This document shows, piece after piece, positions 1-7,325 of a stretch of 19,331 nucleotides of DNA (its first letter is position 1; every line of letters begins with the position of its first letter). This stretch comes from Baffinella frigidus (lineage: Eukaryota > Cryptophyceae > Cryptomonadales > Baffinellaceae). The position numbers and the translations under genes are program-made. Location of the stretch: NCBI GenBank assembly GCA_026770585.1, contig MU647155.1:62606-81936 (forward strand), read 5' to 3'. The notes under the pieces were generated by a model. It was not told the DNA's origin. It made no database searches and saw only the letters and a list, made by a program, of their open reading frames with translations.

Positions 1-247
1 CCCCTTTCGCCGGGATATGTGGATAGGCGTTTCGTACTCTCCGAGCAGGAAAGCATTTCGCCAAAAGTCCCTTAGGAACCTAAAGACCCTTAACGTTTTC
101 CCTCTCGCCGGGGTATGTGGATAGGCGTTTCGTACTCTCAGAGCAGGAACGCATTTCGCCAAAAGTCTCTTAGGAACCTAAAGACCCTTAACGATCCCTT
201 TCGCCGGGATATGTGGATTTGCGTTTTTTTCACCTGGAGCCTTCTCC
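1..247. repeat. Tandem repeat, ~97-bp unit
   Basis: Two full copies and the start of a third. The landmark TATGTGGAT lies at 16, 114 and 210, giving periods of 98 and 96 bp. Each unit carries TTTCGCCGGG, TATGTGGATAGGCG and TTAGGAACCTAAAGACCC. The first copy starts at the window edge, so the array may continue upstream. No coding potential is evident; an open frame here is a by-product of the repeat. Confidence 0.9.
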
Positions 248-543
248 CCACACGAGGCTATCCATGCGAACAGATTCATAAGTTAATTATTGGATTATTG
301 CCCTGGAAACACGCCAAAAGTCTGCATTTGATCACGTTTCCGTACGGACATCCGTACGGAAACGTGATCATTTCCCCACAAATTTTAAAATGTCCTTTTT
401 ATTATGTTCGCATGGATAGCCTCGTGTGGCCCCGTACGGATGTCCGTACGGAAACGTGATCAAATGCAGACTTTTGGCGTGTTTCCAGGGCAATAATCCA
501 ATAATTAACTTATGAATCTGTTCGCATGGATAGCCTCGTGTGG
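248..543. mobile_element. Nested foldback element with 112-bp perfect arms
   Basis: Arms 248-359 and 432-543 are perfect reverse complements, beginning CCACACGAGGCTATCCATGC. A 42-bp palindrome (329-370) sits at the inner end of the left arm. A second copy of the terminal 23 bp lies at about 407-429, so a shorter element (248-429) appears nested within the longer one. Related ends occur at 17037-17206 and, diverged, near 2205-2220. No convincing target-site duplication is seen. It has no coding capacity and could be a non-autonomous element; perfect arms suggest recent origin or gene conversion. Confidence 0.88.
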
Positions 544-544
544 C

Positions 545-705
545 CGCATCATGATGCGTAGCCGCACAGCGGACTTGGAAGGGATTTTGAATAACCCATA
601 AGCGATAAGACCCAAGACCCTACGGTAGGCAATCTGTAGGGACATATGGGGGGTTCCTACGGATCAGGTAACCGGCAACGCCTTGATGCTGAAGCTTTTT
701 CCCCT
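545..705 (-). repeat. Dispersed repeat R1, copy 1
   Basis: The reverse complement of this stretch matches 13386-13655, where foldback E10 is inserted; 605-705 also matches 1568-1665 on the + strand. Hallmarks are CCCTACGGTAGGCAATCTGT and GGTTCCTACGGATCAGGTAA. The GGAC at 571-574 is the unoccupied target matching the GTCC duplication that flanks E10. A short palindrome, GCATCATGATGC, lies at 546-557. It contains the CCTACNGTAGG palindrome found in several foldbacks. Confidence 0.85.
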
Positions 706-710
706 GCGTA

Positions 711-772
711 GCTCGCTGTGTGGGAAGTGAGCCTTCTCCGGAAAATGTTGCGTAGCTGCTTGAGTTGCGGCC
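711..772. repeat. Dispersed ~62-bp repeat (inverted copy at 4045-4115)
   Basis: AGCCTTCTCCGGAAAATGTT and TTGCGTAGCTGCTTGAGTTG recur in reverse complement near 4060-4110 with few changes. No recognised function. Both copies border foldback structures. Confidence 0.8.
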
Positions 773-1064
773 ACTTTCGCTCGAAACGTCGAAAGTGGCC
801 ACCTTCGCTCGAAACGTCGAAAGTTTATAGTTTCCGACGCCTTCGTTAAGGAATGATGGCTCCAAGCCCTGGTACAAATTTCGTACCAAACATTGGGACG
901 CGACCCTAAAATACCTTCAATGGACTTTTAAGCCACTTCATGATCGTGTCCATGGTCTTGTCCCATACAAAATTTGTACGGGGCTTGGAGCCATTTTTGC
1001 TAGACGAAGGCGTCGAAATCTATGAAAGTGGCCGCTTTCGCTCGCAACGTCAACGTTGCGAGTG
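770..1064. mobile_element. Imperfect foldback element
   Basis: The stretch around 825-885 (CGACGCCTTCG ... ATGGCTCCAAGCCC ... ACAAATTT) is mirrored by about 968-1040. The left arm also has two tandem copies of CTTTCGCTCGAAACGTCGAAA-like sequence. A short hairpin CTCGCAACG/CGTTGCGAG lies at 1042-1063. Ends and target duplication could not be fixed. Confidence 0.7.
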
Positions 1065-1125
1065 TGCGCGCGCGCGAGAGAGAGAGAGAGTGAGCGAGAG
1101 AGAGAGAGCGAGAGAGAGATAGAGG
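1065..1125. repeat. GA-rich microsatellite
   Basis: Near-continuous GA/GAGC dinucleotide tract starting after a (GC)n run. Its Arg/Glu or Ser/Leu translations are low-complexity artefacts on both strands. Confidence 0.95.
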
Positions 1126-1335
1126 GAGGGACCCCCACCCACGGCATACGGTGGCATGTCCTGGAAATGGGGCCGAATGTTTGAGCATGGACAAACATTC
1201 GTGGGTTCACTACTGTTCGCGTCACAGCAAACTCTCTCACTCCCGCTTTCTGAACACCAACCCTCTTCTCTATCAGCTGTTTGCTTCACAGTACCCCCCC
1301 CTCTCCCTCTCAACCGTTTTCTCTACAGTAACCTT
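1126..1335. other. Unassigned single-copy stretch with a hairpin
   Basis: The only clear structure is a 10-bp stem CGAATGTTTG/CAAACATTCG at 1174-1183 and 1192-1201 with an 8-nt loop. It grades into C/T-rich sequence before the heptamer tract. No gene recognised. Confidence 0.5.
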
Positions 1336-1452
1336 TCTCACACACCAAACCCTAAACCCTAAACCTAAACCTGTATCCCTAAACCCTGCACCCTAAACCC
1401 GAAACCCGAAACCTTAAAACCCTAAACCCTAAACCCTAAACCCCAACCCCTA
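1336..1452. repeat. Telomere-like CCCTAAA tract
   Basis: Degenerate heptamers in CCCTAAA orientation on the + strand, with variants such as CCCGAAA and CCCTGCA. It directly precedes the first coding-like module. Interstitial, because unrelated sequence flanks both sides. Confidence 0.92.
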
Positions 1453-1460
1453 CACAGGCG

Positions 1461-1577
1461 TCTCCCCTGGTGCAATCGCTGACCCAGACACGCGACGCCC
1501 TCCAATAGTCCACATCCGCGGTGTCACCTCTGTTCGAGCGGCTTTCACAGCTGTTGCCCACACCACACAAGACCTAG
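1461..1577 (+). pseudogene. Coding-like module A fragment, copy 1
   Basis: Two in-frame pieces. At 1461-1508 the frame reads SPLVQSLTQTRDALQ and then a stop; at 1530-1577, in the same phase, it reads LFERLSQLLPTPHK and soon a stop. The first resembles LLVESLTRARDALR at 2007-2090, the second FERVPQLLPTPHN at 1676-1714. Conservation at the protein-frame level between diverged copies suggests descent from an exon. I do not recognise the family; the heptad-like Leu spacing suggests a helix. Stops rule out a product from this copy alone. Confidence 0.5.
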
Positions 1578-1665
1578 GACCCTACGGTAGGCAATCTGTA
1601 GGGACATAGGGGGGGGTTCCTACGGATCAGGTAACCGAAAATGGCTTGATTCTGAAGCTTTTTCC
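1568..1665 (+). repeat. Dispersed repeat R1, copy 2
   Basis: Nearly the same as 605-705, including CCCTACGGTAGGCAATCTGT, TCCTACGGATCAGGTAACCG and TGAAGCTTTTTCC. It lies between two copies of the LFERLSQLLP fragment, so it probably inserted into, or was copied with, that module. Confidence 0.88.
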
Positions 1666-1675
1666 GTGCAGACTT

Positions 1676-1714
1676 TTCGAGCGGGTTCCACAGCTGTTGC
1701 CCACACCACACAAT
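1676..1714 (+). pseudogene. Module A fragment, copy 2 (FERVPQLLPTPHN)
   Basis: Thirteen codons matching the LFERLSQLLPTPH piece at 1530-1577. It is followed by GACGGTCACGTCTCTCTCTG, which recurs at about 1965-2005, and then by foldback E1. Unknown function. Confidence 0.5.
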
Positions 1715-1753
1715 CACGCCACGCCGAAATTGACGGTCACGTCTCTCTCTGGT

Positions 1754-1944
1754 TAATGCAGAAAGCTTACGTTAAACGACCCCTTAAGGGGTCGGTTAAC
1801 GTGGGCTTACTGGAGCCGTTGATGGTCAACCGGGCTCTAAAACGATTTTAAAAGCGATTTCAGGACTTTTAAAGCCCAAAAATGTTTTCCATTATAAATT
1901 TTGTACCAAAGTTACAACTGCGTTAACGTAGGCTTGTTGCATGA
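1754..1944. mobile_element. Foldback element E1 (TNAT family), TSD TGGT
   Basis: Termini TAATGCAG and (reverse complement of the right end) TCATGCAA; subterminal AAGCTTACGTTAA / TTAACGTAGGCTT. An internal palindrome at 1769-1802 is centred on CCCCTTAAGGGG. It is flanked by TGGT at 1750-1753 and 1945-1948. The unoccupied site is visible at 2001-2020, where CTCTCTGGTGGCAGGCAG is uninterrupted. 191 bp, non-coding. Confidence 0.88.
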
Positions 1945-2090
1945 TGGTGGCAGGCAGCGCTGCTGACGGTTACGTCTCTCTCTGGTGACGGTTACGTCTC
2001 TCTCTCTGGTGGCAGGCAGCGCTGCTGGTGGAATCTCTGACCCGGGCGCGTGACGCCCTCCGGGTCGCCGCACCCCTCCTCCGGGAAGGT
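1945..2090 (+). pseudogene. Module A, longest copy (LLVESLTRARDALR)
   Basis: Codons 2007-2090 read WWQAALLVESLTRARD followed by ALRVAAPLLREG without a stop. The upstream GACGGTTACGTCTCTCTCTG is itself duplicated. A third short remnant (CCCCTGCTCCGGGAAGGT) lies near 2666-2692. The peptide is Leu/Ala/Arg rich and probably helical; no family is recognised. It forms the beginning of the ordered module series running to 18 kb. Confidence 0.55.
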
Positions 2091-2220
2091 AATCCAATAA
2101 GTGACTTAGGAATAATCTAATAATTGACTTAGGAATAATCTAATAATTGACGTAGGAATAATCCAATAATTGACTTAGGAATATGTTCACCAGCGTAGCC
2201 TCGTGAGGCACTTGCATGCA
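2088..2220. repeat. 23-bp tandem repeat with a diverged foldback end
   Basis: Four copies of a unit like AATAATCTAATAATTGACTTAGG, ending in ATGTTCACCAGCGTAGCCTCG. This ending matches the right arm of the 248-543 element (AATAATCCAATAATTAACTT ... TAGCCTCGTG). A fragment of that family seems to have expanded as a short tandem array. Confidence 0.85.
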
Positions 2221-2415
2221 GAGATCCAGGGGGACGTAAGAACCCTATGAGGGGGACGTAACAACCTCTTTTGGTCGAGAGGAGTGCAATCTCGGGAAGG
2301 CGCGAGGGTTAGGCGTTCAGAGTTCCGGGTTCCGGGTCCAGGGTTTAGGGTACAACCAGGTGTGCCCTGCAACTAGCAGTGGACGTCATGGCCCACGTTG
2401 TCGAAGCACAGGAGG
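2221..2415. repeat. Unassigned stretch with TTTAGGG-like tract
   Basis: Contains GGGGGACGTAA twice, CCTCTTTTGGTCGAG (also at 5271-5285), and a degenerate TTTAGGG-orientation tract at about 2306-2352. It then carries GCACAGGAGGGAGT (also at 3147-3160), which could encode AQEGV. No gene recognised. Confidence 0.6.
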
Positions 2416-2419
2416 GAGT

Positions 2420-2560
2420 TAATTTCGGACCAGGACAGAATCTGTCCCGTTATCTTAGGCTCCCCTCGCGGAAGGTAAGGGTGTATATGCTATTTTAGAC
2501 ATCAAATGATGCTATCTTACGCCTTTTCAATAGGACAGATTCTGGTATGGTCCGAGATGA
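2420..2560. mobile_element. Foldback element E2 (TNAT family), TSD GAGT
   Basis: Termini TAATTTCG / TCATCTCG, with subterminal GGACCAGGACAGAATCTGTC on the left and a matching right arm near 2531-2552. GAGT flanks at 2416-2419 and 2561-2564. The unoccupied site is at 3157-3160 in the related stretch GGAGGGAGTCAGGTAGGAGC. 141 bp, no ORF. Confidence 0.9.
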
Positions 2561-2564
2561 GAGT

Positions 2565-2718
2565 GACGTAGGAGCGACGCTGATCCGCTGCACGTGATGG
2601 GGGCACACCTTGAGCTGCACCCCAGAGTTTCGGGTCGCCCTAAACCCTAAACTCTCAACCTACACCCCTGCTCCGGGAAGGTGCCCCGGGGAGACAGGCG
2701 GGGGGGGGGAAGGCGGGG
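2565..2718. repeat. Duplicated linker plus CCCTAAA patch
   Basis: GTAGGAGCGACGCTGATCCG ... GGCACACCTTGAGCTG matches 3162-3310, where the copy is expanded by internal repeats. A short CCCTAAA patch lies at 2638-2662. It then becomes G-rich (a run of nine G at 2701). Confidence 0.75.
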
Positions 2719-3463
2719 GAGGAGAGCGTGGGGGCGCTGCGGGAGGCGCTCGGGAGGCTGCGCGCAGAGGTATCAGCACCTTAGGGTGTAGGGTGTAGGG
2801 TCTAGGGTCACCCGTATGTAAAGCGACTCAATACAAGAGGCGCTCGGGAGGCTGCACTGTTCGCAGTCCTGGATAGATTCGATTTCAGATTTGGCTTGGC
2901 GGTTGAGCCATTTCGCACGTTTAGGGCGTTGAAATAGCTGGGTGTGTACCATACATCGGGAGGAGAGCGTGGGGGCGCTGCGGGAAGCGCTCGGGATGCT
3001 GCGTGCGGAGGCAGCAGCACCCTAGGGTTCAGGGCTTGGGGTCTAGGGTCTAGGGTCACCCGTATGTAAAGCGACTCAACCCAGGGGGCGCTCGGGAGGC
3101 GGCTCGCGGAGGTACCATCCCCCACACATCTAATCTTTCTACAAAAGCACAGGAGGGAGTCAGGTAGGAGCGACGCAGATCTGCTGCACGCGGATCTGCT
3201 CAGGGTGCGAATGCCGATCTGATAAGGGTGTGAATGCCGTAAGGGTGTGGATGCCGATAAGGGTGTGAACGCCTAAGATAGCGGGTGGCACACCTTGAGC
3301 TGAACCCGCGAGGTTGAGGTCTAGGGTCATCTTTGTGTAAAGCGACTCGATCCAGGAGGCGCTCGGGAGGCTGTGTGCGGAGGTAGCAGCACCCTTGGGT
3401 TTAGGGTTTAGGGTTTAGAGTTTAGGGAGCCGTGCGAAAGGCGGCTTGCGGAGGTGGCACCCT
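2719..3463 (+). pseudogene. Module B array (EALGRLRAEV), ~6 copies
   Basis: The clearest copies are 2719-2781 (EESVGALREALGRLRAEV) and 2960-3022 (same, with GML for GRL). Shorter ones lie at about 2834-2857, 3086-3116, 3352-3396 and 3437-3463. Several are preceded by the shared stretch TCACCCGTATGTAAAGCGAC and followed by TTTAGGG-type heptamers, so the unit is linker plus fragment plus heptamers. The peptide has a heptad pattern of Leu/Ala with Glu/Arg, as in a coiled coil. Stops and frame changes between copies exclude one long ORF. Family unknown. Confidence 0.6.
3195..3280. repeat. Short tandem repeat (AAGGGTGTGAATGCCG-like)
   Basis: About four imperfect copies of a ~16-20 bp unit, as in GATAAGGGTGTGAATGCCG. 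They lie inside the expanded copy of the linker also seen at 2566-2625. Confidence 0.8.
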
Positions 3464-3476
3464 ACTTAGCAGCCAC

Positions 3477-3584
3477 CGGGGGCTTCACGGATACAGTCTA
3501 TCTAAACGATTTGTACTAGAATCTTATCCACGGGGGCTTCACAGATACAGTCCATCTAAACAATTTGTACTAGAATCTTATCCA
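3477..3584. repeat. Tandem repeat, two copies of 54 bp
   Basis: CGGGGGCTTCAC followed by GATACAGTCTATCTAAAC and TTTGTACTAGAATCTTATCC occurs twice with few differences, starting at 3477 and 3531. Confidence 0.93.
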
Positions 3585-3945
3585 TTTGCATTGGACTCTA
3601 ACCGCATTCCCCCCGGATATCCGGGGGAAAGGGAACTCGGCCGCTGCTAAGTGGCAGGGCCGACCAATGAGGGCCCGCACCCGGATACCAAAAGGTCTAC
3701 GATTTCACGAAGGTTTTCGTAAAACGTTGCGTTTTTTTACACAACGAAACAATTTTGGAGATTTTTGGTCGAAATTAACAGAAAATATCGAAATATTACT
3801 TTTTTATCTCGAAAAAGGGACCCGTGTAGTCGTGAAACGTTGCGAAAGTGTGTGTATGATAAGACCGATGTTGCGTCTCAACTTCTGTAGGCCTTTTCGC
3901 CTCCGGGTGCGGTTGGGAGTTAGGTTTTGGGAGCGTGCTCGGGTA
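3585..3945. other. Unassigned region with palindrome
   Basis: Contains an 18-bp palindrome CCCCCGGATATCCGGGGG at 3610-3627, then AT-rich sequence with ACGAAGGTTTTCGT. A 141-codon + frame crosses it (3586-4011), but it starts within repeats, runs through the hairpin at 3948-3995 and shows no recognisable domain. I do not call a gene. Confidence 0.5.
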
Positions 3946-3947
3946 TT

Positions 3948-4058
3948 GGCATCGCCAACCAACCTGGCCAGCATGTACATGTTGGTTGGTGATGCCGTAC
4001 ATAGGGTCTAGGGTCACCCGAGTTTGGGGGTTGATGTACGGCATGACCAACCAAGATG
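3948..4058. repeat. Hairpin with third copy of the arm
   Basis: GGCATCGCCAACCAAC (3948-3963) pairs with GTTGGTTGGTGATGCC (3980-3995), loop about 16 nt. GCCGTACAT ... ATGTACGGCATGACCAACCA (to 4054) repeats the motif in reverse. A short remnant TAGGGTCTAGGGTCACCCG lies between. Confidence 0.75.
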
Positions 4059-4115
4059 GTGACCGCAACTCAAGCAGCTACGCAACATGTTCCGGAGAAG
4101 GCTCACCACCCCGAC

Positions 4116-4494
4116 CCGGCTGTGTGTTTGGCTGATGCGCCGTGCGGGTCGCACCCCACAAATCTGAATCTGCGTCGATCCGATGTGATTCCCTCCTGTC
4201 ATTTTGTAGAAAGAGACAACGTCAATTTCCGCGGAGTGTAAAACAAAGATCGAATGCAGGCCTGTTCCACACAGTGGGTCCCGAAGGATGTTTTCACCAG
4301 CGACCTGGTCGAAATGTCGGTTGCTAAGATGTCTTTGTACCAAACAATTCTTCATTGGTGCCACGAAAATACATGGACCGAGGACCGGTCTGCGAAGCCC
4401 GCTGTGTGGTGCCACGGGTTACCTACCAACATCTTGACCTACCCGTAACTTAAATTTATGACGGCTCTTCCGAGTATTTACCTGGTTCCGAGCA
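4116..4494. other. Unassigned stretch, no gene recognised
   Basis: Single-copy within the window and with moderate composition. Several short frames exist on both strands with no domain or repeat partner. It could be unique flanking DNA or part of a decayed element. Confidence 0.4.
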
Positions 4495-4498
4495 ACCT

Positions 4499-4654
4499 TA
4501 ATAGGGTAACGGGCTAACAATGGGGTAGTTAGGCCTACAGTATTACCTACGGTAGGCCGTAGGGTTTTTCGCAGGAGCCCCCCTAGGCCCCTACGGCCTA
4601 CCGTAGTCAATACCGTAGGCCCAACTACCCCATTTTTAGTCCGTTAGTCTATGA
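4499..4654. mobile_element. Foldback element E3 (TNAT family), TSD ACCT
   Basis: Termini TAATAGGG / TCATAGAC; arms then continue AACGGGCTAACAATGGGGTA and its near complement, reaching CCTACGGTAGGCCGTAGGG. ACCT flanks at 4495-4498 and 4655-4658. 156 bp. It combines TNAT ends with the GC-rich CCTACNGTAGG inner palindrome rather than the AT-rich core of most siblings. Confidence 0.9.
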
Positions 4655-4705
4655 ACCTCTCCGCAAACCCTGAACCTTGAACCAGAGCATCTAGACTTCA
4701 CTCTG

Positions 4706-4846
4706 AACCAGAACATTTCGACTAAGTCAACTCCCCCTGAAATACAGCGCCTTAAGTCAAATGCCTGGTCCCAGACCAGGTCCATCTAAATGAAATGGCA
4801 ACTTACTGCCGAGGATCAGCTTTGTTGACTTAAGGTAAAATTTCTG
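4706..4846. mobile_element. Foldback element, family F2 copy 1
   Basis: CATTTCGACTAAGTCAACTC on the left pairs with GTTGACTTAAGGTAAAATTT on the right. The centre has CTGGTCCCAGACCAG (palindromic). The stretch 4712-4795 matches 12224-12306 closely. It separates a GAGCATCTAGAC remnant from GTGGACTTGGAACAGCG, which are adjacent at 5070-5092, so it appears to have split a module C copy. TSD not resolved. Confidence 0.75.
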
Positions 4847-4916
4847 GCTGGCAGTGGACTTGGAACAGCGGGGCCTGATGCCAATCCTGCAAAAGCAGGC
4901 TGCATTCTGGGGGCAC

Positions 4917-5043
4917 CCGCCGACAACTTAACCCGCTGACAACTTAACATCCAGGCAACTTAACCTACTGACAACTTAGCATAACGACGAGCCTCTGAGT
5001 ATTTCCTTCCGAGCAGACTAAAATATTTCCTTCCGAGCAAACC
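4917..5043. repeat. Two short tandem repeats
   Basis: About four copies of a CTGACAACTTAACC-like 16-17 bp unit (4919-4981), then two of TATTTCCTTCCGAGCA (5009-5043). Confidence 0.85.
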
Positions 5044-5152
5044 AAAACTGTAATCCTGGGCAGGTGGAGGAGCATCTAGACCTGGAACAGCGGGGTTTGG
5101 TGCCAATCCTCCAGAAGCAAGCCGCGATGGATGCCGTCGCCGCTATGGTGCG

Positions 5153-5250
5153 AAACCCTATCCGTCGGTTAATGGGGACACAAGAACCCCATCCGTCAGT
5201 TAATGGGGACACACGAACCCTATCCGTCGGTTCATGGGGACACACGAACC
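5153..5250. repeat. 31-bp tandem repeat, three copies
   Basis: Unit ATCCGTCGGTTAATGGGGAC plus ACACGAACCCT; TCCGTC occurs at 5161, 5192 and 5223. It begins exactly where the longest module C copy ends. Confidence 0.92.
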
Positions 5251-5354
5251 TCGTGACCACCTCGTGACCGCCTCTTTTGGTCGAGGAAAGAGCAGCGGGG
5301 CCTAGTGCCAATCCTGCAAAAGCAAGGTGCGACGGACGCCGCCGCCGCTATGGT

Positions 5355-5415
5355 GCGAAACCCGAAACCCGAAACCCTAAACCCTAAAACCCTAAACCCT
5401 GAACCCTAAACCCCC
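5355..5415. repeat. Telomere-like CCCTAAA tract
   Basis: CGAAACC units change into CCCTAAA units; the first unit overlaps the last codons of module C copy 3 (ATGGTGCGAAACCC). Confidence 0.9.
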
Positions 5416-5481
5416 TCTGAAACGCGGGTGAGGGCATTCATGGGTACTCTCAAACCTCTCAAACCTTGATAAAGAGGGATC

Positions 5482-5652
5482 TAATCGCGGCGAGTATTTT
5501 CCGAAAATACGATTTCGCGGACCTCCCATCCGTTTTGCAACGAAAATTACTACACGGACGTGACCATTTTACAAAGTACGGGCAAATCGTGTAGTAATTT
5601 TCGTTGAAAATACTTTTAAAATCGTATTTTCGGAAAATACTCGTCCGGATGA
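5482..5652. mobile_element. Foldback element E4 (TNAT family), TSD GATC
   Basis: Termini TAATCGCG / TCATCCGG, followed by CGAGTATTTTCCGAAAATAC on both arms. The inner core AACGAAAATTACTACAC lies at about 5539-5555 with its complement at 5589-5605. GATC flanks at 5478-5481 and 5653-5656. Its outer arm resembles that of E13. 171 bp. Confidence 0.9.
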
Positions 5653-5747
5653 GATCCACACGCCGTGGCTCACTCTCTTGAGACAGGCGCCGTGCTGTTT
5701 CTCGTACCCAACCCCCTGAACACCAACCTTCCACCATTTGGAGACGG

Positions 5748-5884
5748 GCGGTGGGCGCAGTCGCGGGGAGCTCGCGGGCGATGGGCGTATCACGGACCCT
5801 CAAAAGTTGACAGTTTAGCACCGACACCGTCAACGTTCGCCGTTGCTTGATTCTACTCTCGCGTAGCCAGCAGATGCGAAACCG
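5748..5884 (+). pseudogene. Module D copy 1 (AVGAVAGSSRAMGVSRTL)
   Basis: Codons 5748-5801 give AVGAVAGSSRAMGVSRTL, followed by AAAAGTTGACAGTTTAGCAC and about 65 bp that are nearly identical at 6305-6387. The module is fuller at 6453-6572. This copy is truncated by a stop soon after RTL. Confidence 0.6.
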
Positions 5885-5913
5885 CGGGAGGCTCGCGCTC
5901 AATGAGTGTGGCA

Positions 5914-6083
5914 AACCACCAACCCTCACGGAAAGACCAAATCGTCAATTTTAGACCTCGAATTCACCTTGCAGACACCCCAGATCTGGGGTGTCTGATC
6001 TTAAGTTGACACAATCTTGGTGCATAATCAACTTTTGGGAACAGGTCGAAATCAATGGATTTGGTCTACCCGTGAGGGTTGGT
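5914..6083. mobile_element. Foldback structure with 26-bp palindrome
   Basis: CCACCAACCCTCACGG ... GACCAAATC (about 5917-5943) is mirrored near 6055-6082. Inside, 5972-5997 is a perfect palindrome (CAGACACCCC AGATCT GGGGTGTCTG). Ends unresolved. It lies between two copies of module D. Confidence 0.7.
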
Positions 6084-6248
6084 GGAACGTTGCCCATCTT
6101 AGCACGATCCATGCGGTTGTTTGATCTGTTGGCCCCGAAAAGAATGCACTCGTGGGATTAGCGGACGCTTCAACCCTAACATAGTCCGGGTTTTCTGATT
6201 TATGCGGACGATTCACCACTGGATCAGTCCTGATTTGTTTTGGCATTC
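6084..6248. other. Unassigned stretch
   Basis: No repeat partner or recognisable coding frame found. It lies between the foldback at 5914-6083 and module D copy 2. Confidence 0.4.
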
Positions 6249-6250
6249 AG

Positions 6251-6387
6251 GCGGTGGGCGCAGTCGCCGGGAGCTCGCGGGCGATGGGCGTATCACGGAC
6301 CCTCAAAAGTTGACAGTTTAGCACCGACACCGTCAACTTCCGCCGTTGCTTCATTCTACTCTCGCGTATCTAGCAGATGCGAAACCC
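6251..6387 (+). pseudogene. Module D copy 2
   Basis: Nearly identical to 5748-5884, including the non-coding tail CACCGACACCGTCAAC and TTGCTT(C/G)ATTCTACTCTCGC. The pair reflects a recent ~137-bp duplication with a 500-bp offset. Confidence 0.65.
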
Positions 6388-6452
6388 GCCCTAGATTTCT
6401 CGCGTGCGAAACAGGCGGCACTGGTTGAGAACTGATTATCTGGTTGGTTCAG

Positions 6453-6572
6453 GCGGTGGGCGCTGTCGCTGGGAGCTCGCGAGCGATGAGCGTGGCGCGG
6501 ACCCTGGTCATGCGTCTGGAGGACCCGGAGGAGCGCTCTCTCGCCGTCGACGCCATGCTGTCTCAGGCACGC
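6453..6572 (+). pseudogene. Module D, fullest copy (40 codons)
   Basis: Reads AVGAVAGSSRAMSVARTL, VMRLEDPEERSLAVDAML and SQA in one frame. This is the longest uninterrupted version of the family whose pieces recur to 8.1 kb. Its amphipathic, Ala/Leu/Glu-rich make-up suggests alpha helix; no family recognised. The frame ends by running into a CT microsatellite. Copies keep the same reading frame despite many synonymous changes, which supports former coding function. Confidence 0.62.
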
Positions 6573-6589
6573 GCGCGCGCTCTCTCTCT

Positions 6590-6624
<35 letters not shown>

Positions 6625-6626
6625 AT

Positions 6627-6658
<32 letters not shown>

Positions 6659-6702
6659 TCTCTCTCTCTCTCGCTCTCTCGCTCGCTCTCTCTCTCTCGT
6701 TA
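6568..6702. repeat. CT/GC-rich microsatellite
   Basis: Long (CT)n with interspersed GCGCGC. It starts at the end of module D copy 3; serine/leucine frames through it are artefacts. Confidence 0.95.
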
Positions 6703-6734
6703 TTAAATCTTAACTTTCCTGGTATTGAAAGTTG

Positions 6735-6822
6735 GCTGCACAGCTGGATGATAGCAGTAATTGTAAAGAAAGCGTGGACCATATAAGTAATTGTAAGGCG
6801 AATGTGTAGTTACATTCGTGGC
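6735..6822. mobile_element. Foldback relic of the AT-rich-core family
   Basis: Contains two AGTAATTGTAA tracts and a right-hand half-core TGTGTAGTTACATTCGTGGC. Left end and duplication are lost. Confidence 0.55.
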
Positions 6823-7042
6823 GTGGACCCTGGTGGTGCATCTGGAGGACGTCTCAGATCTAATGTGGAAACACTTTTAATTCAAAAAACTGAATTTTGA
6901 TGAAAATTACTTCATATTTGCTTTAATATTACTAGTAAAAATCGTTCTGTGTAGTAAATTTCATTACCGAAGTTTTTTAGATTCAAAGTGTTTCCATATG
7001 AGATCGTTCTTCGGCAGTCGACGCTATGCTCTCCCAGACAAC
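6823..7042 (+). pseudogene. Module D copy 4, split by E5
   Basis: GTGGCGTGGACCCTGGTGGT reads VAWTLVVHLED just before E5; after it, GATCGTTCTTCGGCAGTCGA reads (D)RSSAVDAMLSQT. Removing E5 and one GATC restores the alignment to the family. Confidence 0.6.
6861..7001. mobile_element. Foldback element E5 (TNAT family), TSD GATC
   Basis: Termini TAATGTGG / TCATATGG, then AAACACTTTTAATTC and its near complement. Inner core variant GATGAAAATTACTTCAT / GTGTAGTAAATTTCATT with ATTACTAGTAA between. GATC at 6857-6860 and 7002-7005. 141 bp; interrupts module D. Confidence 0.9.
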
Positions 7043-7082
7043 TCTCAACTCTCAACCCTAAACCTTAGAATCGCGAACCGGA

Positions 7083-7325
7083 ACCCAGTCTGGGACAAAC
7101 CTGATTTTAATCTTTTCTTGTGATGAAACTTACTACACAGACGGACCATACTAGTAATTGTAAAACAAACGTGGATCGTAGTAGTAATGGTTCAATCCCT
7201 TAAGTGGCCAGTAGGCCCATACGCCCTACTGTAGTGCCCTAGGACCTGCCTAGGACCTCTTGGCCGTCAAATTTCACGGCCTGGCCACTTAAGGGATAGC
7301 TAGTGTGTAGTACTATTCATGGCAA
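7083..7325. mobile_element. Truncated AT-rich-core foldback with nested insertion
   Basis: GTCTGGGACAAACCTGATTT and ACTTACTACACAG (also at 7806-7880) start a foldback whose right core GTGTAGTACTATTCATGG is at 7308-7325. Between them lies the separate element at 7196-7296. The order of nesting makes the host element older. Confidence 0.6.
7196..7296. mobile_element. GC-rich foldback, TCCCTTAAGTGGC family, copy 1
   Basis: Arms TCCCTTAAGTGGCCA / TGGCCACTTAAGGGA, with ACGCCCTACTGTAGTG inside. A second copy lies at 18951-19051. Flanks (AA/TA) do not give a clear duplication here. Confidence 0.82.

Larger units (their letters stand above)
4851..5361 (+). pseudogene. Module C array (LEQRGLVPILQKQAA), 3 copies
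   Basis: Longest copy 5061-5156 reads QVEEHLDLEQRGLVPILQ then KQAAMDAVAAMVRN. Copies also lie at 4851-4910 (LEQRGLMPILQKQAAFW) and 5290-5361 (EQRGLVPILQKQGATDAA). Substitutions are mostly conservative (L/M, V/M), indicating that the frame was once under protein-level constraint. Hydrophobic periodicity suggests helices of ARM/HEAT or coiled-coil kind, but no family is firmly recognised. The last two copies run into 31-bp repeats or CCCTAAA heptamers right after MVRN. Confidence 0.6.

Noticed and set aside
3586-4011. 141-codon + frame as a gene
   Set aside because: It starts in a tandem repeat, crosses a hairpin and a heptamer remnant, and shows no domain or conserved copy.
6351-6782. Long Arg/Glu or Ser/Leu frames over microsatellites (also at 938-1313)
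   Set aside because: Produced by (CT)n/(GA)n translated in various frames.
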